A stretch of 33,644 nt of DNA from Planctomycetota bacterium (GCA_021800165.1 JAJYZF010000043.1:1-33644); one strand, 5' to 3'. Counted from the first letter of the stretch, positions 8,235-17,583 are shown. Translations and numbers: made by a program. Notes: generated from the sequence alone by a model not told the origin.

Positions 8235-9833
8235 ATGGAGCAGCCCAAACGCATCAACATCGGATGGAATCCGGCACGCGACTATTCTCACAAGTTCCAT
8301 GATTATCTCAAACGCGTCGGTGCCACCACTGTGGAAACGTATGTGAAATGGATTGACATTGAGCCGGAACCCGGCCAGATCACCTTCAAAAGCTTCGACC
8401 GCGCATTGGACCATTTTGTCCGGTATGGTGTAAAATGGCAGCCCTTTCTGATCTGCGGCCCCTGGTACGCCACCCCGTACTGGTTTCGCGAGTCCCAAGA
8501 TAGCCATTTTTTTCGCTGTTTGGAGCACAATAAAAATTCCGGCATCCAGTCGATCTGGAACCGGAATTTTCAAAGGCCGACGCGGCACTTCCTTAAGATT
8601 TTTCATGATCACTATGTCAACCGGATGGATCAGATCGATTCGCTGCTGCTGGGTATCAGCGGGGATTACGGCGAGGCCATTTTCCCCTGCATCGGCAATT
8701 TTGACGGGCAGTATCACACCCACCGCGGGTTCTGGTGCAATGACCTCGCCGCAATAAAGGATTTTCGCAGCCATTGCCGTCGGGAGTGGAGCACCATTGA
8801 GGCGCTCAACGCCCGCTGGGGTACCGACTACCGGAACTTTGGCCAAGTTCGGCCGTTCCTCAAAAAAGATGCCCCGTCGCGCCGGGCCATGGTGGATCAG
8901 GTTTATTGGTATCGGGGGGCGATGCTGAACCACGCGGAATTCTGGATGCGCGAAGCCCGCAGACTCTGGCCTGAAAAGGATATCTATTTGTGCATGGGGG
9001 GTGACGGCTCCGCCGAGGAGGGCCAGCATTACGCCGCCGCCGCCGACCTTTGCGCCAAATACAACGTAGGCATTCGCGATACCAACGCCCGCGACCATTT
9101 CCGGTTTCTCAATACCTATCAATGCTCCACCGCTGTGGGCACCAATTTCCATCGCACGTACTGCGGGTTTGAATCTTCCCACGGCTCTACCCCGGAGTTT
9201 ATCGTGGCCCGGATGTTCGCCTTCATCATCAGCAACGCACGGGAATTCCACGAATACAGCTTTCAGGGCAAGGAGGAGGTCATCCGCAAGTTCCGCCGCT
9301 TCCGTAAATGGATGGACATACGCTTTGAGCGGAAGGTGGATGTGGCTGTTTTTTCGTCGCAAGCGTATGTCAACTGGGTGCATGAGCATGCCACGGCGTG
9401 GGATATCAAGGAATTTCCCTGGGGCCTGCCTAAACCCCCGCACGACTTATGTGACACCCTGCGCTACCATTTTGACTTTGACCTGGTCAACGACACCCTG
9501 ATTCAAGCCAACATCCTGAAAAACTATAAGGTGCTCATTGTTCCGGCATTTACCATCATCGAAGAATGCATTGTCCGGGTACTCCGCGGGTTTACTGCCC
9601 GGGGCGGGCAGGTGATCGTGTACGGCGGGGAACAACCCCAGACCGTGGAAGGGCAGACCGCCGACATAATCGGGGCCACGCCTATTTCCACCTTGCCCGC
9701 GCTGCTGCGGCGGTTGCACACGTTGGGCATCCGCGTGAAGCTGAAAAAGGACGGCACTTTTGAGGCGGTGCGGCAGGATGGTAAGATACTTTGCTACGAC
9801 GAAAAACGGCACCGAATCTACTGGAAACGCTAA
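8235..9833 (+). CDS. GH42/GH14-like glycoside hydrolase, cytoplasmic
   Basis: A 532-residue protein with AAGGA about 10 bp before ATG 8235 and no signal peptide. The N-terminal half is a TIM barrel: GATTVETYVKWIDIEPEPG, VKWQPFLICGPWYATPYWF and LLLGISGDYGEAIFP, whose Glu147 is the likely acid/base. The second half has a region like the beta-galactosidase trimerisation fold (NYKVLIVPAFTIIEECIVRV then GFTARGGQVIVYGG, about 425-465). The arrangement recalls GH42 and the GH14-like barrels, but the exact family and sugar are uncertain. As the last gene of the block and the one without an export signal, it probably finishes oligosaccharides inside the cell. Confidence 0.75.
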   Translation: MEQPKRINIGWNPARDYSHKFHDYLKRVGATTVETYVKWIDIEPEPGQITFKSFDRALDHFVRYGVKWQPFLICGPWYATPYWFRESQDSHFFRCLEHNKNSGIQSIWNRNFQRPTRHFLKIFHDHYVNRMDQIDSLLLGISGDYGEAIFPCIGNFDGQYHTHRGFWCNDLAAIKDFRSHCRREWSTIEALNARWGTDYRNFGQVRPFLKKDAPSRRAMVDQVYWYRGAMLNHAEFWMREARRLWPEKDIYLCMGGDGSAEEGQHYAAAADLCAKYNVGIRDTNARDHFRFLNTYQCSTAVGTNFHRTYCGFESSHGSTPEFIVARMFAFIISNAREFHEYSFQGKEEVIRKFRRFRKWMDIRFERKVDVAVFSSQAYVNWVHEHATAWDIKEFPWGLPKPPHDLCDTLRYHFDFDLVNDTLIQANILKNYKVLIVPAFTIIEECIVRVLRGFTARGGQVIVYGGEQPQTVEGQTADIIGATPISTLPALLRRLHTLGIRVKLKKDGTFEAVRQDGKILCYDEKRHRIYWKR

Positions 9834-9985
9834 GCCGGGCGGGTGACCGGGAGAAACCCCTGCACCTTGTTTGGCAATGCGGCCGCCGCCACCCGCCCCA
9901 ACAATGGCCGGACGGAAGGATGACGCAACCCCGATGGCTCAAAACGGGTGGAAGGTGGCCATGTTTACACCAGGCTCCGGCGGGT

Positions 9986-10903
9986 CTATGGCTCTTGAAG
10001 CACGTTTCGCAGGCGGCCGCCGGCATCGGCCAGCAGCCGGTCGGCGGTGGCGCTGTCGCAGCGGCGGTGGTGCATGACAATGGCTCTCTTCACCTGACCT
10101 TGCGCCTGAAACAGCAATTCCAACGATTCATCGCGATTTCGGCCCGTCAATTCTTCGATAATGCGGGCCCCACGATCCACCAGTTTGGAATTCTTCGTCG
10201 CATCCAGATCCACCATGGTATTGCCCATGACTTTGCCAAGCTGCACCATGGCCAGCGTGGTCACCGTATTTAACACCAGTTTGGTGGCCGTGCCGGCTTT
10301 TAGTCGCGTGGAGCCGGTGAGAACTTCCGGACCGGTCTCCAAGGCAATGACCAGGTCCACCGTGGCGGTAACGTGCTCCCGGGCGGTGCACACCAAAAAA
10401 ATCGTTTTCGCTTGCCGCCGCCGGGCTTCATCCAACGCTCCGTAAACAAACGGCGTCGTGCCGCCGGCGGCAATACCAAACACCACATCGTCGGCCGCCA
10501 CCGTAAGATTTTCCATAGCGGCCGCGCCCGCAGTGGCATCATCTTCCACATTTTCAATAGAGCGGGTCAACGCCGCGGGGCCGCCGGCTATAACGCCCAC
10601 CACCATGCCCGGATCGGTGGAAAAAGTGGGTGGACATTCCGCCGCATCCAACGCGCCCAGGCGACCGCTGGTGCCGGCCCCCACATAAATCAGCCGACTG
10701 CCCCGACGAAAAGCCGCCGCCACCATTTCCACAGCCACCGCAATAGCCGCCGATTGCGCCCCCACCGCGGCGATAGCCCGTTGATCCTCTTGGTTCATCA
10801 GCAAAACCGCTTGCTCTATCGGCATTACATCCAACTGCCGGGAGGCCGGGTTAGGTTGTTCCGTGCGGATATGGCGGCGGTTGGGAATTATTGACCCGGA
10901 CAT
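9986..10903 (-). CDS. murQ: N-acetylmuramic acid 6-phosphate etherase
   Basis: A 305-residue enzyme that cleaves the D-lactyl ether of MurNAc 6-phosphate to give GlcNAc 6-phosphate in cell-wall recycling. It begins with the family run TEQPNPASRQLDVM and has the SIS sugar-phosphate fold with YVGAGTSGRLGALDAAECPP. With the start at 10903 the catalytic Glu residues fall at 89 (AAECPP) and 120 (ENVEDD), the numbering known for the Escherichia coli enzyme. GGAG lies 9 bp before this ATG. Another ATG at 10918 with AAGG five bases upstream would add five residues. It is divergent from the methyltransferase gene. No MurNAc transporter or kinase lies nearby. Confidence 0.95.
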   Translation of the reverse strand: MSGSIIPNRRHIRTEQPNPASRQLDVMPIEQAVLLMNQEDQRAIAAVGAQSAAIAVAVEMVAAAFRRGSRLIYVGAGTSGRLGALDAAECPPTFSTDPGMVVGVIAGGPAALTRSIENVEDDATAGAAAMENLTVAADDVVFGIAAGGTTPFVYGALDEARRRQAKTIFLVCTAREHVTATVDLVIALETGPEVLTGSTRLKAGTATKLVLNTVTTLAMVQLGKVMGNTMVDLDATKNSKLVDRGARIIEELTGRNRDESLELLFQAQGQVKRAIVMHHRRCDSATADRLLADAGGRLRNVLQEP

Positions 10904-11060
10904 GCAATGGTACTCCATAAACACCTTGTGGTGCCCGGCTATTGTGGCCGCAGAATCCCCATAACGCCACCCAGCAGCGGCGCTGGCGGGAAAAATAGTG
11001 CACGAGAGAGTAAAGTAGCGGCGGTTGGGGCGGGCCTCCGCGTTGGTGCAAAGGTGAAAT

Positions 11061-11894
11061 ATGGGCCACAAACATCCATCAGATAAATCTCGCGCTTACC
11101 ATAATCGCGTCGCCGCGGTCTACGATAACATCTATGATGACCCCTTCTGGGATTTTCACGACCAACTCACCTGGGATCACCTGAAAACATTTGTACCCGA
11201 ATCTTCGGATGCGGCCGTACTGGATTTGGGTTGCGGCACCGGCAAATGGGGCCTTAAATTGCTCAAGGCGGGCTTTCCGACAAGTTTTGTCGATCATTCC
11301 CCCAAGATGCTGGAGATGGTCGAGCGAAAACTTAAAACTTGGGCCGAAACCGCCGACTTAAGCAGCAAAGCCGGCCGGGCTACGCTGCAAGTGGACGATG
11401 CTAAAATGCTCCAATCGCTCCCGCCGAATCATTTTTCCCTGGCCATCGCCCTGGGCGATGTGGTTTCCATTTGCGGTGATGCCTCCGCGTGTCTATCGGC
11501 GTTGCACCGCGTGATGAAAACCGACGGCGTGCTGGTTTTTACCGTAGACAACCTGTTGGCCGGGTTGGACCATTTTGTAAGTGCCGGCAAGCTTGATGAT
11601 CTCGATGAATTTGTGCGCAGCGGAAAAACCCACTGGCTCACGGCCGATGAGCGGGAACAATTTGCTCTCCGCATGTTTACCCCGCAGCAAATTGAGCATC
11701 TGGCCGGCAAATCCGGCTTTGCCATGATCTCAATCATCGGAAAAACCATTCTGCCCGTGCGGCAGAATCGCAAATTTTTCCAGACAAACGGAGCCATCAA
11801 ACAAATGCTGGCCATGGAGGCTCTGTTGGCGCGGGATCCGGTGGCGGCGGGCCGGGCCGCCCACTTGCAGTTGGCCGTGCGCAAACGGGCGTAG
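11061..11894 (+). CDS. class I SAM-dependent methyltransferase
   Basis: A 277-residue protein with AAGGTG a few bases before ATG 11061. Residues 1-45 form a helical lead (HNRVAAVYDNIYDDPFW) usual in Methyltransf_11/25 proteins. Motif I is VLDLGCGTGKWG (53-64), followed by FVDHSPKMLEMV, where Asp78 should bind the SAM ribose. Later blocks ALGDVVSICGD and LHRVMKTDGVLVFTVDNL correspond to motifs II and III. The substrate is unknown; small molecules are usual for this group. It runs divergently from murQ with about 157 bp between starts and is followed by a cupin gene after ~80 bp. Confidence 0.85.
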   Translation: MGHKHPSDKSRAYHNRVAAVYDNIYDDPFWDFHDQLTWDHLKTFVPESSDAAVLDLGCGTGKWGLKLLKAGFPTSFVDHSPKMLEMVERKLKTWAETADLSSKAGRATLQVDDAKMLQSLPPNHFSLAIALGDVVSICGDASACLSALHRVMKTDGVLVFTVDNLLAGLDHFVSAGKLDDLDEFVRSGKTHWLTADEREQFALRMFTPQQIEHLAGKSGFAMISIIGKTILPVRQNRKFFQTNGAIKQMLAMEALLARDPVAAGRAAHLQLAVRKRA

Positions 11895-11976
11895 TGCTTT
11901 GGCCGGCGCTGCGGCTATAATCAACAAGCTCCGGCCGCCCGTTGCTCTCCGACCCTGCCGACACAAGGATAAGCCA

Positions 11977-12300
11977 ATGGCCAATGAACCCCATCTCACC
12001 ACCGACGGATATCTTGTTTTGGTCGATACCGACACCGCCCGCATCACGGAAATAACTGTTGCTCCGGGCCAACACGTTTCCGCCCACGCGCACTCGCAAG
12101 CCCAGGAGCTGTGCTACTGCATAAGCGGTGTCGTAACCGTGGAAATACAAGGCCGGCCGCAAAATGCGCTACCGCCCGGCGCATGCTGCAGCATCCCGGC
12201 AGCGGTGCCCCATCGCCTGCTGAATTCCGGGCCGGCGCCCTGTAAATTCCTGCTGGTACATCGGGGCGGTGCGTTTGATTTTATCCCATCGAACCTGTAG
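11977..12300 (+). CDS. single-domain cupin protein
   Basis: A 107-residue protein whose ATG 11977 has AAGGA 7 bp upstream, which decides the start over a longer frame beginning at 11899. It has the two cupin motifs. The first is PGQHVSAHAHSQAQELCYCISG with His33, His37, His39 and Glu44 as metal-ligand candidates. The second contains PPGACCSIPAAVPHRLLNSG with the last His. Small cupins of this type bind a metal and may be isomerases, dioxygenases or sensors; the sequence does not say which. It may be co-transcribed with the methyltransferase upstream and is convergent with the PhyH gene. Confidence 0.8.
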   Translation: MANEPHLTTDGYLVLVDTDTARITEITVAPGQHVSAHAHSQAQELCYCISGVVTVEIQGRPQNALPPGACCSIPAAVPHRLLNSGPAPCKFLLVHRGGAFDFIPSNL

Positions 12301-12310
12301 GCACGCACTG

Positions 12311-13111
12311 TTACATTTTACCCGCTGCCATTGTCGGAGCTTCTCCCGACGGTTCCAGAGCCTTGGTGGTACAGCAGGACGGATCGATACCCGCCAGCAT
12401 CATCCCTTGGCCGCGCGATTCATGGGTCCGTTTGAAGGGTACATCGGTCGGATCCCGCATTTGCACCAGCAGCGTCGTGCGCGCCTCCGCACTGGCGTTA
12501 ATACCCGATCCGTGAATAGTCAGATAATTAAAAAATACCACATCGCCGGCCTGGGCTGGGCACGGCAGGGCCTTTTCAATCGGATATTGTTCCGGCGGCA
12601 GAGAGGAATCGGGCGTTGATACCGCAATCGGCCCGAGCTTATGGGAGCCGGGCACAAAACGCACACAACCCCGTTCTACCGGAGCATCGTCAAAATGAAA
12701 AATCGCGGCAATCATCGTGTTGCGCTGGTGTGGGAAGTATGGATAATCCTGATGCATGGGGAAAGGAGCGCCCTTTTCCGGCGGTTTAATAAACATTTTG
12801 GTGTGATGCAGTTGCACGTTGGGGCCGATGATCGAGGCCGCCACCGCAGTGAAGCGCGGATCCACGATCAGCCGGCTGAACATAGCCGAGTAAAACTGCA
12901 CATCATGACAATGTTGAACCACGGTCTTGGTATGCTGAATTGTGGCCCATGCGGCATTGATATTCCGAAATTGCACCAGCCTGCCCGCCAGATCATGGGC
13001 TTCCCGCCGCAGAGCCTTAGCCTCGTCGGCCGAGAGCAACCCGCGGCATACGACATAGCCGTTTTCGTCGTAGAAGCGCTTTTGTTCCCCGCTTAAGCCT
13101 GCACTGGTCAT
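12311..13111 (-). CDS. phytanoyl-CoA dioxygenase (PhyH) family protein
   Basis: A 266-residue Fe(II)/2-oxoglutarate oxygenase. The start at 13111 is supported by an AAAGGGTG stretch upstream and by the family start, SGEQKRFYDENGYVVCRGLL. The iron ligands are His120 and Asp122 in MHQDYPYFPH and His200 in LTIHGSGIN, with Arg211 placed to bind 2-oxoglutarate. RGCVRFVPGSHK is a further family block. Such enzymes in planctomycetes hydroxylate small molecules of unknown identity. It is divergent from an AraC-type regulator, with a palindrome between them, which suggests local control. Confidence 0.9.
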   Translation of the reverse strand: MTSAGLSGEQKRFYDENGYVVCRGLLSADEAKALRREAHDLAGRLVQFRNINAAWATIQHTKTVVQHCHDVQFYSAMFSRLIVDPRFTAVAASIIGPNVQLHHTKMFIKPPEKGAPFPMHQDYPYFPHQRNTMIAAIFHFDDAPVERGCVRFVPGSHKLGPIAVSTPDSSLPPEQYPIEKALPCPAQAGDVVFFNYLTIHGSGINASAEARTTLLVQMRDPTDVPFKRTHESRGQGMMLAGIDPSCCTTKALEPSGEAPTMAAGKM

Positions 13112-13161
13112 ATACGCACCCTTTATAAAAAGCCGGCCCGTCCAACGCGGGCGATCTATCA

Positions 13162-13191
13162 ATTATGTCCCGGCCGGGGTCTGACATGCAA
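13162..13191 (-). promoter_or_regulatory. possible promoter of the PhyH gene
   Basis: On the minus strand TTGCAT (13191-13186) and CATAAT (13167-13162) are 18 bp apart, a fair match to a housekeeping promoter, about 50 bp before the PhyH start. The 13211-13230 palindrome lies about 20 bp upstream of the -35, where an activator could sit. Confidence 0.35.
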
Positions 13192-13210
13192 TTGGAAAAA
13201 GTGCGCTTTT

Positions 13211-13230
13211 AGTGGTAAATTTTCACCACT
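13211..13230. promoter_or_regulatory. imperfect 20-bp palindrome between PhyH and AraC genes
   Basis: AGTGGT and ACCACT form perfect 6-bp arms around an AT-rich 8-bp centre. The site lies in the 147-bp gap between divergent starts, about 28 bp before the AraC-type start codon, so it is a good candidate operator for that regulator. Confidence 0.5.
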
Positions 13231-13258
13231 TGGGAAAGGCCGGTTTTGGAGCTACCAC

Positions 13259-14128
13259 GTGAAAATGGCAAAGCAATTCGTTTGGCCGATACGCTGCATT
13301 CCGGAAATTACCCAGGCGGGATGCTTTGCCATGCCGGAGCAGCACTTGAATATCACCTACCGGCACGACACCTGGGCCTTGCACCTCCATGATTATACCG
13401 GGATGTTGGAACTGGCAGGCCAACGGTATACGCTTCAGCCGGGCGATCTGACGTTTTCGTCGCCGGGCGGACCTTCCCGTTACGAAATCACAGCTCCGGG
13501 CCGACATTGGTGCATTCACTTTCGCCCCCAGCCCCGCCTTGGCCCGCTGCTGAAGCTTCCACCACATCAGGCCTTGGCCGGGCGACGCGCCTATCTGGAA
13601 GAACAGTTTTCCAACATCGCCCAATGGTATGTTCGTGGACACAGCCACGAGGCAGATGCCACAAGGCACACCACCATGGCCGCTCTGGCCTTGCAGCAAT
13701 TCTTGATCTGGCTGGCCCTGGACGGGCAACAGCATCGGCGCGGTGCGGCCGTCGGCACCGCCACCGACAAGACCGATGCGTTGGCCGCCGATGTTTGCCG
13801 CAACCTGGAAGCGAAGCTGTCCGTGACGGATTTATGTCGGCGGGCGGGATTATCCCGGAACTACATGTCCCGGCAATTTCACCGCCGCCACGGCATGACC
13901 ATCGCCCGTTACATTCTGGTTCAACGGTTGCGTTATGCCCGCAGTCTCCTGGACGGAACCGACATGCAGATCAAAACCATCGGTGCCACCGTCGGCATGC
14001 CGGACCCGCGCCACTTTAACAAGCAATTCCGCCGTTTTTACGGCACCGCTCCCAGTTCCATCCGCGCCGCAAGCCGGGACAGAAAAAATAAATTCGCCCC
14101 CGCGCCCGCCACCACCACACGCGTATAG
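13259..14128 (+). CDS. AraC family transcriptional regulator
   Basis: A 289-residue protein. GTG 13259 is chosen because GGAG at 13248-13251 lies 7 bp upstream; the ATG at 13265 would have too long a spacer. Residues 1-120 look like an AraC-type cupin ligand domain (HLHDYTGMLELAGQRYTLQPGDLTF). The C-terminal ~100 residues are a double helix-turn-helix: LSVTDLCRRAGLSRNYMSRQF, then IKTIGATVGMPDPRHFNKQFRRFYG, ending near the usual PSSIR. It is divergent from the PhyH dioxygenase and probably controls it in response to a small ligand. Such regulators are common beside sugar genes in this group. Confidence 0.9.
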   Translation: MKMAKQFVWPIRCIPEITQAGCFAMPEQHLNITYRHDTWALHLHDYTGMLELAGQRYTLQPGDLTFSSPGGPSRYEITAPGRHWCIHFRPQPRLGPLLKLPPHQALAGRRAYLEEQFSNIAQWYVRGHSHEADATRHTTMAALALQQFLIWLALDGQQHRRGAAVGTATDKTDALAADVCRNLEAKLSVTDLCRRAGLSRNYMSRQFHRRHGMTIARYILVQRLRYARSLLDGTDMQIKTIGATVGMPDPRHFNKQFRRFYGTAPSSIRAASRDRKNKFAPAPATTTRV

Positions 14129-14195
14129 CCGCCTCCGACCAGTCCCTGGATGCGCGCTCCCCCACCGGAAAACTCCAGTTAGTCACGGTGTATCG

Positions 14196-17100
14196 TCAAT
14201 TGCCGGCGGCACCCAGCCGCACCTCGGCAGTGGCGGTGCGAACGCTGGTAAGTCCGGTTACCTTGTAGGCCTGCACCAAGCCAATCATCGCGGTATCCGC
14301 ATTAACGCGCAGAGTTCCCGGCGACCAGCAATCTCCCTGCTGCCGGCAAAACACCTGACACACCAAGTCCCCTTCGGTGGTCCGAATGGACACGGGGCCG
14401 TCTTCAAACCAACTGCGCTCCATGGTGGCTATCAGACCACGACCAACCGGTTCCAGACTGATAATGGAATAGTCACTTTTTTCCCGGGTCCAAAGAAGTT
14501 TACCCGCCGCACTGTAGCATTGCAGTGAATTAATGTTGCCCGGTCCCACATCGTGGCGTTGATCGCGCAGCACAAAATAACGTCCACCCTGGGTACACAC
14601 GTCCATCACCGGCGGCCCTGGAGTACACTCTATGATCCGCGCATCGGCCCAGTTGTAGGACCGATGGCCATGGATGAGCTTAGGCACAATAACCGCCAGA
14701 CCGGGAACATCCGGATGGTGCGCCGGGGGTACCGGATCCACCGGCAAAATAAATGCACCGTCCGATGGACGTAGCCATGGGCTGGCCGGCAGGTAGGTCG
14801 TGCGAATGGGAACCTTATGAAAGGCGATCTTAAATTCCGGATTCTGCTTGGAATACTCCATTTTTCCATCGCCGTTGAGGTCCGACCACGCCCATTGCCG
14901 GGTCTGCCAGTGCGGATCGCCGGAGGCGGCAATGGCCTTGTCCAGAGCCGTCGGCGGTTGACCGGGTTTGGCCAGCAGGCCGGCGGCCTGGGCGGCTTGC
15001 TGGGCATCCAGATCCGGGCCTAAGGTAAAACGCGCCACATGGCCAAACGCAGCACGCCGGATCCAACGATGGCCGAGCTTTTCATAAACGTCCCCGCTGC
15101 CGGCAAATGTGGCGTAAACGTGGCCATGCATGCGGACAAAATGGGCAAACGGCCGTAAATTGCCTTGACCGGGCGGCATCGTCGAGACATTATCCGCCCT
15201 TTGATCGGTGTAGCGGCCGTCGGCGGAAAGCTTGGAATTGTACCCCACAAAAAAATTGCCGAATGCCCATACCTTGGTCGGTGCAGCGCCGGGCATCCAG
15301 TAAAACTGCGAGATATTCGTGGTGTTCGGGCCTAAGGTCCGCAGGAGCAGATGAAAGACATTGGTAACGGGATTAAAAGCGTATTTTCGCACCTCTCCGG
15401 TGAAGTAATCGTTAACCCAGACAGCCCCGGTCGAATCGGCTACAATGGTCAAAGGGCAGGTAAACACATCGCGGGTGATATGCCCGCCGACATTCGGGTT
15501 CACCCCGCCCCGTTTGCCAAAGCGCGCCAGCACCTTCCCCGTCAGCGGATCAATCACCACAATCTGGTTGGCCACCTTGGTGCGCTGCAGGTTATACGCA
15601 TCGCACACCAGCAGTCGATTGGCCGCGGCGTCAAACGCAATCCCACGCGGAAACGCAAACGCCGCCGCGGGCGTAATGCAAACCGGCTTGCCAAACGTGT
15701 TGCCCGCCGTGTGCCAGGCGATTCTTAAGACCCCCATCCTGGGTGAATCCACATAAACCCAACGGACTCCCGCCGGAGCCTCCGCCGCGCCGGCCGGTGC
15801 CAGCGCCACGTACATCGGGTAACGGATGGGAATTTCAGCAATGGCCGCACCGCTGCCACCGATATTGAGCACCTCCAGACGATTATCCGCGTTGTCACAG
15901 GCAAACAGCAGCTTGCCGTGATCGCCGATTTGCAAACCGTAGAAGCCGCGCTGCCATATATCCCACGTTGGCTCATCGGGCGAATTCCGGGGGGCCGGTG
16001 GCGGCGGCAAAACGGCATCCGTGTAGAGGGTGTTGGGTTGAAAATGCGGCCCACCGCGATTCCATTCCCGACTGGAAAATTTTTTCGCGTGGGTTGGCCA
16101 TGGGCCGTTGGGCAACGAGCAACTGACTATGGATGGGCGCCCATCAACGGCTGTGGACGCGAAATAGTACTGGTGGTTGGGATCGGCCGGCGCGGCCGGA
16201 TCCGGCGGAGTCAAGGCCAGACCGCGGCCGGCCTGCATGTGTGCGTTTCCGGTTTTAGTGCTGATCACCGTCCCATGGGCACCAACCCATTCCCCCTGAT
16301 TGGAATCGTAGCCGATACATATCAACTGGACGGAGTTGGTGGTATTGGGGTGCAGATTACGCCCAGAATTATTGTTATATATATGACTACGAACATGCGC
16401 CACCGTGCCGGGCGGCGTTAGCGCCAGGGCCGTACAGCCCACTTGGGCAAAGCTGCGGGAATTGTAGGGCCGCACACTGTTGTCCGGCTCGCCGGCGTAA
16501 GATACATGCACCAGACTGGTCGTCAGACGGAAGCTGTAATCGCCAGGATGAATCCAGCGGGTATTTTGCGGCTGGCTTTGTTTCTGGTTGATGCCATCCC
16601 AAAATAAATGGTGCCGCCCCGGATTCACCCACACATCACGCAGCACATAGCCCACCGCGTCATCGTTTTTGTTGACCACTTCGATGGTGACGCGCACCGG
16701 AACAGCACCGGGCACATCCAAGTCCACCGCGGCTACCGCCGAAACCGCCAGCGGCGGCCGCAGTTGTTCAATCCTCACCGACCGGATGGTGTACCATCGG
16801 CCGTGGTCGACAGGCAACAGGGTCATAGCGTTGCCTATGCCAAATCCGGGCAACAGCATGGCCCCCGGCTTGGGCAAAACAATATGCGGGAAAATAGCCC
16901 GGCCATTGCCGCCGTTGATCAGTATCGTCGGCTTTTGGCCTCCACCGAATGTGCACACCAGCGTATTGGTGCCCACCGGATGGATCAGCAACCCCTTTAT
17001 TTTGTTGTTCGCAATGCCGCGCGTCGCGGAAAACAATGCTGTAAATTCATGGTCCGCGCGGTTGAATGTTATGGGGGACCACCACCCATAGGGCACGCCG

Positions 17101-17525
17101 ATGTTTTGATTGAAATAAGACTGGTAAGTCACGGTAACGCGCGTCGGATAATTGGCGATGGGCCGTTCCACTTCAAAAGCCGCGTTGATCCACTCCGAGG
17201 CACTTCTCGGATGCGCCGGCAAATGCGGAAACGAAAAGCCAATGCCCGCAGGGCCGATATGCACCCCCGGATCAATCCATTTTCCGGCGGCAAAAATCCG
17301 TGTGCCGGCGGGCACACGCCCGCCATGGTAATTGTAAATCGTTTGCCAACTCACGGGCGCGCCCGCTCGGCGACGAAGTGCCGTCACCGTCATGCGCGCC
17401 AAGTTAGTGCGGACATGCTGGCTTGCCGATACCAATGGACCTGCCCATGCCAATCCGCCCACCCCCGCAACCCCCAGGACCATGAGGACTAAGCCCCTTG
17501 AAAATCGCAAACACTGACCCGTCAT
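14196..17525 (-). CDS. large secreted NHL/beta-propeller protein
   Basis: A protein of 1109 residues, taking ATG 17525 so that the protein begins with a signal peptide (LVLMVLGVAGVGGLAWA). The middle part carries propeller-like repeats such as FPRGIAFDAAANRLLVCDAYN, QIVVIDPLTGKVLARFG and PLTIVADSTGAVWVNDYFTG, which resemble NHL blades. A region around HHLFWDG and RWIHPGDYSFRLTT looks like a FlgD-like Ig module. About 220 residues from the end, SDLNGDGKMEYSK is a calcium-binding loop of the dockerin/EF-hand type. No catalytic motif is clear. It probably acts outside the cell or in the periplasm. Its gene follows a separate AT-rich promoter region. Confidence 0.8.
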   Translation of the reverse strand: MTGQCLRFSRGLVLMVLGVAGVGGLAWAGPLVSASQHVRTNLARMTVTALRRRAGAPVSWQTIYNYHGGRVPAGTRIFAAGKWIDPGVHIGPAGIGFSFPHLPAHPRSASEWINAAFEVERPIANYPTRVTVTYQSYFNQNIGVPYGWWSPITFNRADHEFTALFSATRGIANNKIKGLLIHPVGTNTLVCTFGGGQKPTILINGGNGRAIFPHIVLPKPGAMLLPGFGIGNAMTLLPVDHGRWYTIRSVRIEQLRPPLAVSAVAAVDLDVPGAVPVRVTIEVVNKNDDAVGYVLRDVWVNPGRHHLFWDGINQKQSQPQNTRWIHPGDYSFRLTTSLVHVSYAGEPDNSVRPYNSRSFAQVGCTALALTPPGTVAHVRSHIYNNNSGRNLHPNTTNSVQLICIGYDSNQGEWVGAHGTVISTKTGNAHMQAGRGLALTPPDPAAPADPNHQYYFASTAVDGRPSIVSCSLPNGPWPTHAKKFSSREWNRGGPHFQPNTLYTDAVLPPPPAPRNSPDEPTWDIWQRGFYGLQIGDHGKLLFACDNADNRLEVLNIGGSGAAIAEIPIRYPMYVALAPAGAAEAPAGVRWVYVDSPRMGVLRIAWHTAGNTFGKPVCITPAAAFAFPRGIAFDAAANRLLVCDAYNLQRTKVANQIVVIDPLTGKVLARFGKRGGVNPNVGGHITRDVFTCPLTIVADSTGAVWVNDYFTGEVRKYAFNPVTNVFHLLLRTLGPNTTNISQFYWMPGAAPTKVWAFGNFFVGYNSKLSADGRYTDQRADNVSTMPPGQGNLRPFAHFVRMHGHVYATFAGSGDVYEKLGHRWIRRAAFGHVARFTLGPDLDAQQAAQAAGLLAKPGQPPTALDKAIAASGDPHWQTRQWAWSDLNGDGKMEYSKQNPEFKIAFHKVPIRTTYLPASPWLRPSDGAFILPVDPVPPAHHPDVPGLAVIVPKLIHGHRSYNWADARIIECTPGPPVMDVCTQGGRYFVLRDQRHDVGPGNINSLQCYSAAGKLLWTREKSDYSIISLEPVGRGLIATMERSWFEDGPVSIRTTEGDLVCQVFCRQQGDCWSPGTLRVNADTAMIGLVQAYKVTGLTSVRTATAEVRLGAAGN

Positions 17526-17583
17526 CGCGCACCATCCCGATCTATTACCATTTGATTCATCATCAATTCGTAAACAAAATCCT

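Noticed and set aside
8226-9443. 405-codon minus-strand frame opposite the GH42-like gene
   Set aside because: The plus-strand frame has catalytic and fold motifs and a ribosome binding site; the minus-strand frame is a shadow.
16608-17492. 294-codon plus-strand frame within the propeller gene
   Set aside because: Its His/Arg/Pro-rich composition and lack of motifs mark it as a shadow of the minus-strand secreted protein.
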